Assembly (NCBI GenBank): GCA_950295325.1
Contig: OX485807.1
Span: 34,936,440-35,000,439 of the forward strand
DNA: 64,000 nt
Origin: Polytrichum commune
Lineage: Eukaryota; Streptophyta; Polytrichopsida; Polytrichales; Polytrichaceae
Direction: 5' to 3'
Notes under the pieces: generated by a model
Database searches by the model: none
Told to the model about the DNA's origin: nothing
The model's input: only the letters and a program-made list of their open reading frames with translations
Program-made: the position numbers and the translations under genes
In this document: piece after piece, positions 59,823 through 64,000 of the stretch
Position numbering within the stretch: the stretch's first letter is position 1
Layout of the letters: every line of letters starts with the position of its first letter

Positions 59823-61290
59823 CTCCCCCACTAAAGGAGATTGATGTCCTCATCAATGCCTACGCTTCTTTTTATTGGAATGTCTAGCCTTAATTTCTTC
59901 AAAGTGCTTTACCAATTCCTTGCCGTTCATCATGTCTCTTGCCGCTACCCAAACGGCTTCTTTCTCATGGTATCCTCACCATTTCACCAAGTACTCCTTT
60001 GTTCATTTTCTTTCTTTTTCACTTGGGCTTCCTACACTTGAGGATGCCCTCCTACCTCATGTTCCAAATGAAATCCACAAGGTCGGGAGGTGGCCTAATC
60101 ACTTGCTTGTAATTGGGCCACAAGGTGTCGTCCTTAAATGGCTTTAGGAATGAGACATGAAATGTTGGATGCACTTTGATCTCGGGCGGTAATTCCAACT
60201 TATACATGTCCTTGAACACTTGTTCCACAATGGGAAACGGAGCTCCAATTTTGGACATGAACTTTGGAGTGAGGCCTTCCGGCTAAGTGAAGTTGTTCAC
60301 ATTCAACAACATCTTTTGGCCCACCTCATTCTCCACTTCGCGTCTTCCGGCATTGACTTGCACTTCGTAGCACATTCGGGCTTTCTCCACCAACAACTTG
60401 GTCATCTCCAAGACTTGTTTACATTCTTGGCCAAGTCCTCACCATCTTGGTTGAACTCTAGTGTTGAATGTGCCCCCTCGAGAGCTAGGTTAATAGGTTG
60501 GAGCGCATCCACTCCATAAGCCACCACCAAAGACCACCCCTTGGTAGCCAAGTGCGTGGCTACATTGCAATTTTACTCCGCTCGACCCACATAGTCCGCC
60601 CAATCTCTTTGGTCCGCCCCCACCAAGTTCCTCAAGTATTGCTTCAAGACTCCATTCACACGCTCCGTTTTCCCATCCATTTGGGAATGCAAGGCCGTGC
60701 TAAACCTTAGTTTCCTTCCGACCTCCTTAGAGAAATGCATTGAAAATGCACTTGTGAATTTTGGATCTTGATCCCACACAATCACTCTTGGCAACCCGTG
60801 GTGCCTCAACCATCCTTTGAGAAAAGCCTATGCGGTCTTCAACGCGGTGGCGGCTCCCACAATCGGCACCATGTGTGCCAACTTGGCAAACCGCTCTACC
60901 ATCAACAAGATGGCATCATACCCATGTGTGAGACCAAATCCACCACCCTTAAGCGTCCTAGTCCGGGTGATGACTTTGAGAATCACATTTGTCTATCACA
61001 ACATGGAACCATATGCAAGGTGATTTTCATGTTTAAATGAACATGCATTGTCTCACTCATTGTACTTCATTAATGTTGGCCTCTTGGCTTGTGCTAGAGT
61101 TGGCTTTCTCAAGAGTCCAACCCGCGGCTTTAGCCGCACATGCCCTCAATGATTTTCCCCTTGCATACTTTGACCCAACCTCCTTTGTCTTCCCCTCGCG
61201 GAAGTCCTCCACCTTCTCCATTACTTGTGCACTTGATTTATTTAATAGAGAGGATACAAGCGTTAAAAAACGCTATTTCCCATAATCAAT
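59823..61290 (-). pseudogene. Chromovirus internal region: gag remnant, integrase, chromodomain
   Basis: On the minus strand, a gag-like stretch (EKVEDFREGKTKEVGSKYAR) near 61200 is followed, after loss of protease, reverse transcriptase and RNase H, by integrase (ILLMVERFAKLAHMVPI near 60900; GLPRVIVWDQDPKFTSAF near 60780; DGKTERVNGVLKQYLR near 60680). Then come the typical tail KLELPPEIKVHPTFHVSFL (about 60190) and a chromodomain-like EYLVKW-stop-GYHEKEAVW near 59980. Several stops break it. Next to LTR B lies a purine tract on the minus strand (AGTGGGGGAG), the probable polypurine tract. Non-functional. Confidence 0.8.
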
Positions 61291-61619
61291 CCTAAGTGCA
61301 ATTACTTATGAAACCCACACGTGCCTCCACCTAACCTAATGTGGCCAACTACTTATCTATAAACTAATATAGTCTAATATAGTCTATAAACTAATGTAAT
61401 AATATAAACTAATCAGTCTCAGCCGCAGCTAACCAGCTACCCAAAATACAGTCCCGACCACAGCCAACCAGCTGCCTCCGATGCAGTCGCAGCCGCAGTT
61501 AACCAGTTGCCTCTTGATACAGTCCCGGCCACAGCTAACCAGCTGCCTCCAATGCAATCACAACCACAGCTAACCAGCTGCCTCCAATGCAGTCGCAACC
61601 ACAGCTAACCAGCTGCCTC
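61291..61619. repeat. ~40-bp minisatellite next to LTR C
   Basis: Units (A/G)C(A/C)GC(T/C)AACCAGCTGCCTC with CAATGCAGTCGCAACCACAG variants occupy about 61416-61619, up to the LTR boundary. This is where a primer binding site would be expected on the minus strand, but none is evident. 61291-61415 is AT-rich without features. Confidence 0.7.
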
Positions 61620-63379
61620 TGTCGCAACCCTTGCTAGCCCTCCTTGACCATCTTGCCAATTTTCGTTTCTAGCAAAGGTTACGAGCGCTAACCATTCGCA
61701 TTCCGCCATGCTAATGGATAGCTCCTCTTACCCCGGACCAATAGTTCATAGGAGGGAACCAACCCTCCTACTTTGCTTTCGGGACTCACCCCTTAATCAG
61801 TAACCCATTTCCCCAATGTGGACTTCCATCCATGGAAGTCCAATCCTATGTTGATCATCGCGTTGCCGGAGCAACACTACAACAACCCGAACCATACTAG
61901 GCAACTATGGCCTCACAATGGGCCAATGCCCATGGAGGCCGTGCCGTTCGGCCTCGGGTGGGTGAGGCCACACCACCTCACCCATATAAGCCTCTAGGAC
62001 TTCACGCGGGGCCCCTACCCCACCGTCAACCAACCTCTTGTCTCTCTACCAAGAGTTGGGGCCAAGTGGACATTTTCCTTTAGCTGCTGGGCCTAGAACC
62101 CCCCCAGCAGCTTCAGACCATCATAACTTCCTTGTATGATGTCTGATCATAACAACCAACCACTCCATCCTCATCTACGCTTCACGTAGATGCCGATGGA
62201 CTCCTCACTTGCCCCATTCGGGCAAGTATTGAGGACGTTATGCCTGTTTGAACCTTGGCAGTCCCGGGAATCCCTCCCAGGCACTGCTGTACCAGGGCGC
62301 TGTCCCGGGACAGCGCCCCACTCAAATGGCCATAACTCCTAGCTCACACCTCCGATTGAGGTGATCTTGAGCATTCTAGAATCACCACGCCATGAGCTAC
62401 GCATAGCTCATGGCCTTACCCTCATGCCTCCTAGTCTCTGTGGGTGGGAGGCGTTCCCAACGCCCGGGGCCCTCACCCACACTAGGATCACTTGGGCCCT
62501 CTCACCAACGGCGCCACAAGTCCCGGGTGTCACTCCGGGGTCCCCCTTGTGCCCATGGTGTTTCGGGCACTCCTCATGGAGAGGTGCGCGACACTCACCC
62601 CCACCAAACGGAGTCGATGCCCTCATCGACTATACTCGTAGTCGGCACACCAATTCTCAAGTTGCCATCCTCTATGGTGCGGCATTGTGTTTACCTTAGG
62701 GCGCGACCCCCACAATGCATCTTCAAATTTGGCATAGTCCCAAAGGTGTCGTTACTAGGTGGTCCGTTAGCGACCTTGGAACTCCTCCAAGGACCTAACC
62801 TACAATAGACCCACCTACTTTGAGACTCACTTGGGTTGCCCCTCCTTTGGGGCCTCCCCCGTTAGGCTCCACTAGCCTAACATGACACATCTAGGCGAGA
62901 CCTCAACGCTTCCACTAAGTTGTCTCGGTTGCAACTCCGAGATGGCTTTCCATTGTTAAGCCACGCCTCGATCGCACGGGGGTGATGCCAAGTCCCGCCC
63001 GACTTGGTTCCCACTTTGCTCTTTCGAGACATGGGTTCATGACTCCCATGCGCCAACTCTCGTTAGCTCGCGGGTAGCACTTTTATGAGCACGCGCCATC
63101 ACCTTGTCCCCGCCCGGACAAGCCCACAACTAAGAAGTTTCTTGGTTTTATCCAAGGCCCCTCCAAGCCATGGCCCCAATTACTCGGCTTACCCAACCTA
63201 GTTTGGCATGTCTATTCCCCCTCTTCCATTAACCAAGCACAAGTACAAGACTAGGACCTCATCTCATACTTTTCTCTTTGCACCACTAAAGTTTGGACTT
63301 TATTCCTTCAAGCCAAAGAACAAATACATGTTGTGGAGTAATTAGCCTCGAAGCTAAGTGTGCTACTAGCGTCTCTCCC
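61620..63379 (-). mobile_element. Ty3/gypsy LTR C (~1760 bp, full)
   Basis: Same boundaries and content as LTR A, with scattered substitutions. The right edge GTCTCTCCC is followed by CCACTAAAGGAGATTGATGT, the start of another internal region. Confidence 0.85.
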
Positions 63380-64000
63380 CCACTAAAGGAGATTGATGTC
63401 CTCATCAATGCCTACGCTTCATTTCATTGGAGTGTCTAGCCTTAGTTTCTTCAAAGTGCTTTACCAATTCCTTGCCGTTCATCATGTCTCTTGCCGCTAC
63501 CCAAACGGCTTCTTTCTCATGGTATCCTCACCATTTCACCAAGTACTTCTTTGTACATTTTCTTTCATTTTTACTTGGGCTTCCTACACTTGAGGATGCC
63601 CTCCTACCTCATGTTCCAAATGACGTCCACAAGGTGGGGAGGTGGCCTAATCACTTGTTTGTGATCGGGCCACAAGGTGTCGTCCTTAAATCGTTTTAGG
63701 AATGAGACATGAAATGTGGGATGCACTTTGATCTTGGGCGGTAATTCCAACTTATATATGTCCTTGAACACTTGTTCCACAATGGAAAACGGAGCTCCAA
63801 TTTTGGACATGAACTTTGGAGTGAGGCCTTCCGGCTAGGTGAAGTTGTTCACATTCAACAACACCTTCTGGCCCACCTCATTCTCCACTTCGCGTCTTCC
63901 GGCATTGACTTGCACTCCGTAGCACCTTCGGGCTTTCTCCACCAACAACTTGGTCATCTCCAAGACTTGTTTACCATCCTTGGCCAAATCCTCACCATCT
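63380..64000 (-). pseudogene. Second chromovirus internal region, 3' part (runs off window)
   Basis: Near-copy of 59823-60440: purine tract, chromodomain segment with the same TGA between KYLVKW and GYHEKEAVW, and the integrase tail KLELPPKIKVHPTFHVSFLK. It continues past the end of the window toward integrase and reverse transcriptase. Confidence 0.8.

Overview
The window is nuclear DNA from a land plant. The evidence is GT-AG introns in plant-type genes, plant-type Rab3GAP and BTB/POZ proteins, a chromovirus Ty3/gypsy cluster, and many MITEs with plant-typical target-site duplications. Low gene density and degenerate repeats suggest a large seed-free plant genome (fern, lycophyte or bryophyte); that lineage is an inference from general familiarity with the protein families. 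There are two solid host genes, one large unusual gene of uncertain origin, and otherwise mobile elements and satellites.

Layout. 1-14.4 kb: MITE-rich intergenic DNA with two copies of a hAT-type MITE, a PIF/Harbinger MITE, a nearly perfect Mutator-type MITE, a perfect 38-bp hairpin and a decayed Tc1-like transposase. 15.5-21.8 kb (+): a 16-exon gene for a Rab3GAP catalytic-subunit-like protein; I reconstructed all exons and the frame closes at 785 residues. 22-36 kb: MITEs, dispersed repeats and a roughly 40-bp minisatellite split by a transposon. 36.4-39.8 kb (+): a four-exon BTB/POZ gene, followed by three decayed copies of its 3' end, one split by a third hAT-type MITE, and by a LINE fragment.

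43.3-49.7 kb (-), possibly reaching 55.0 kb: an 11-exon gene whose protein has a ParB/sulfiredoxin-like segment and a C-terminal methyltransferase-like segment. All splice phases agree, but one in-frame TGA lies in exon 9. Its largest intron and its 5' flank are filled with satellites carrying about 23 copies of a 20-24 bp palindrome (CCCTCTCGG-NN-CCGAGAGGG), mostly at a 106-bp period. The same palindrome occurs inside at least three otherwise unrelated sequences, so it may itself be a small mobile unit. A ParB-like gene next to dense palindromes is the most provocative association here; a functional link is speculation.

55.3-57.1 kb (+): a zinc-finger/DDE transposase-like gene broken by a 1-bp frameshift and then truncated by a 1.76-kb LTR. 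57.1-64.0 kb: LTR - partial LTR - deleted internal region - LTR - internal region of a minus-strand chromovirus, running off the window. The host genes do not form a pathway; their common theme is repeated invasion and local duplication.
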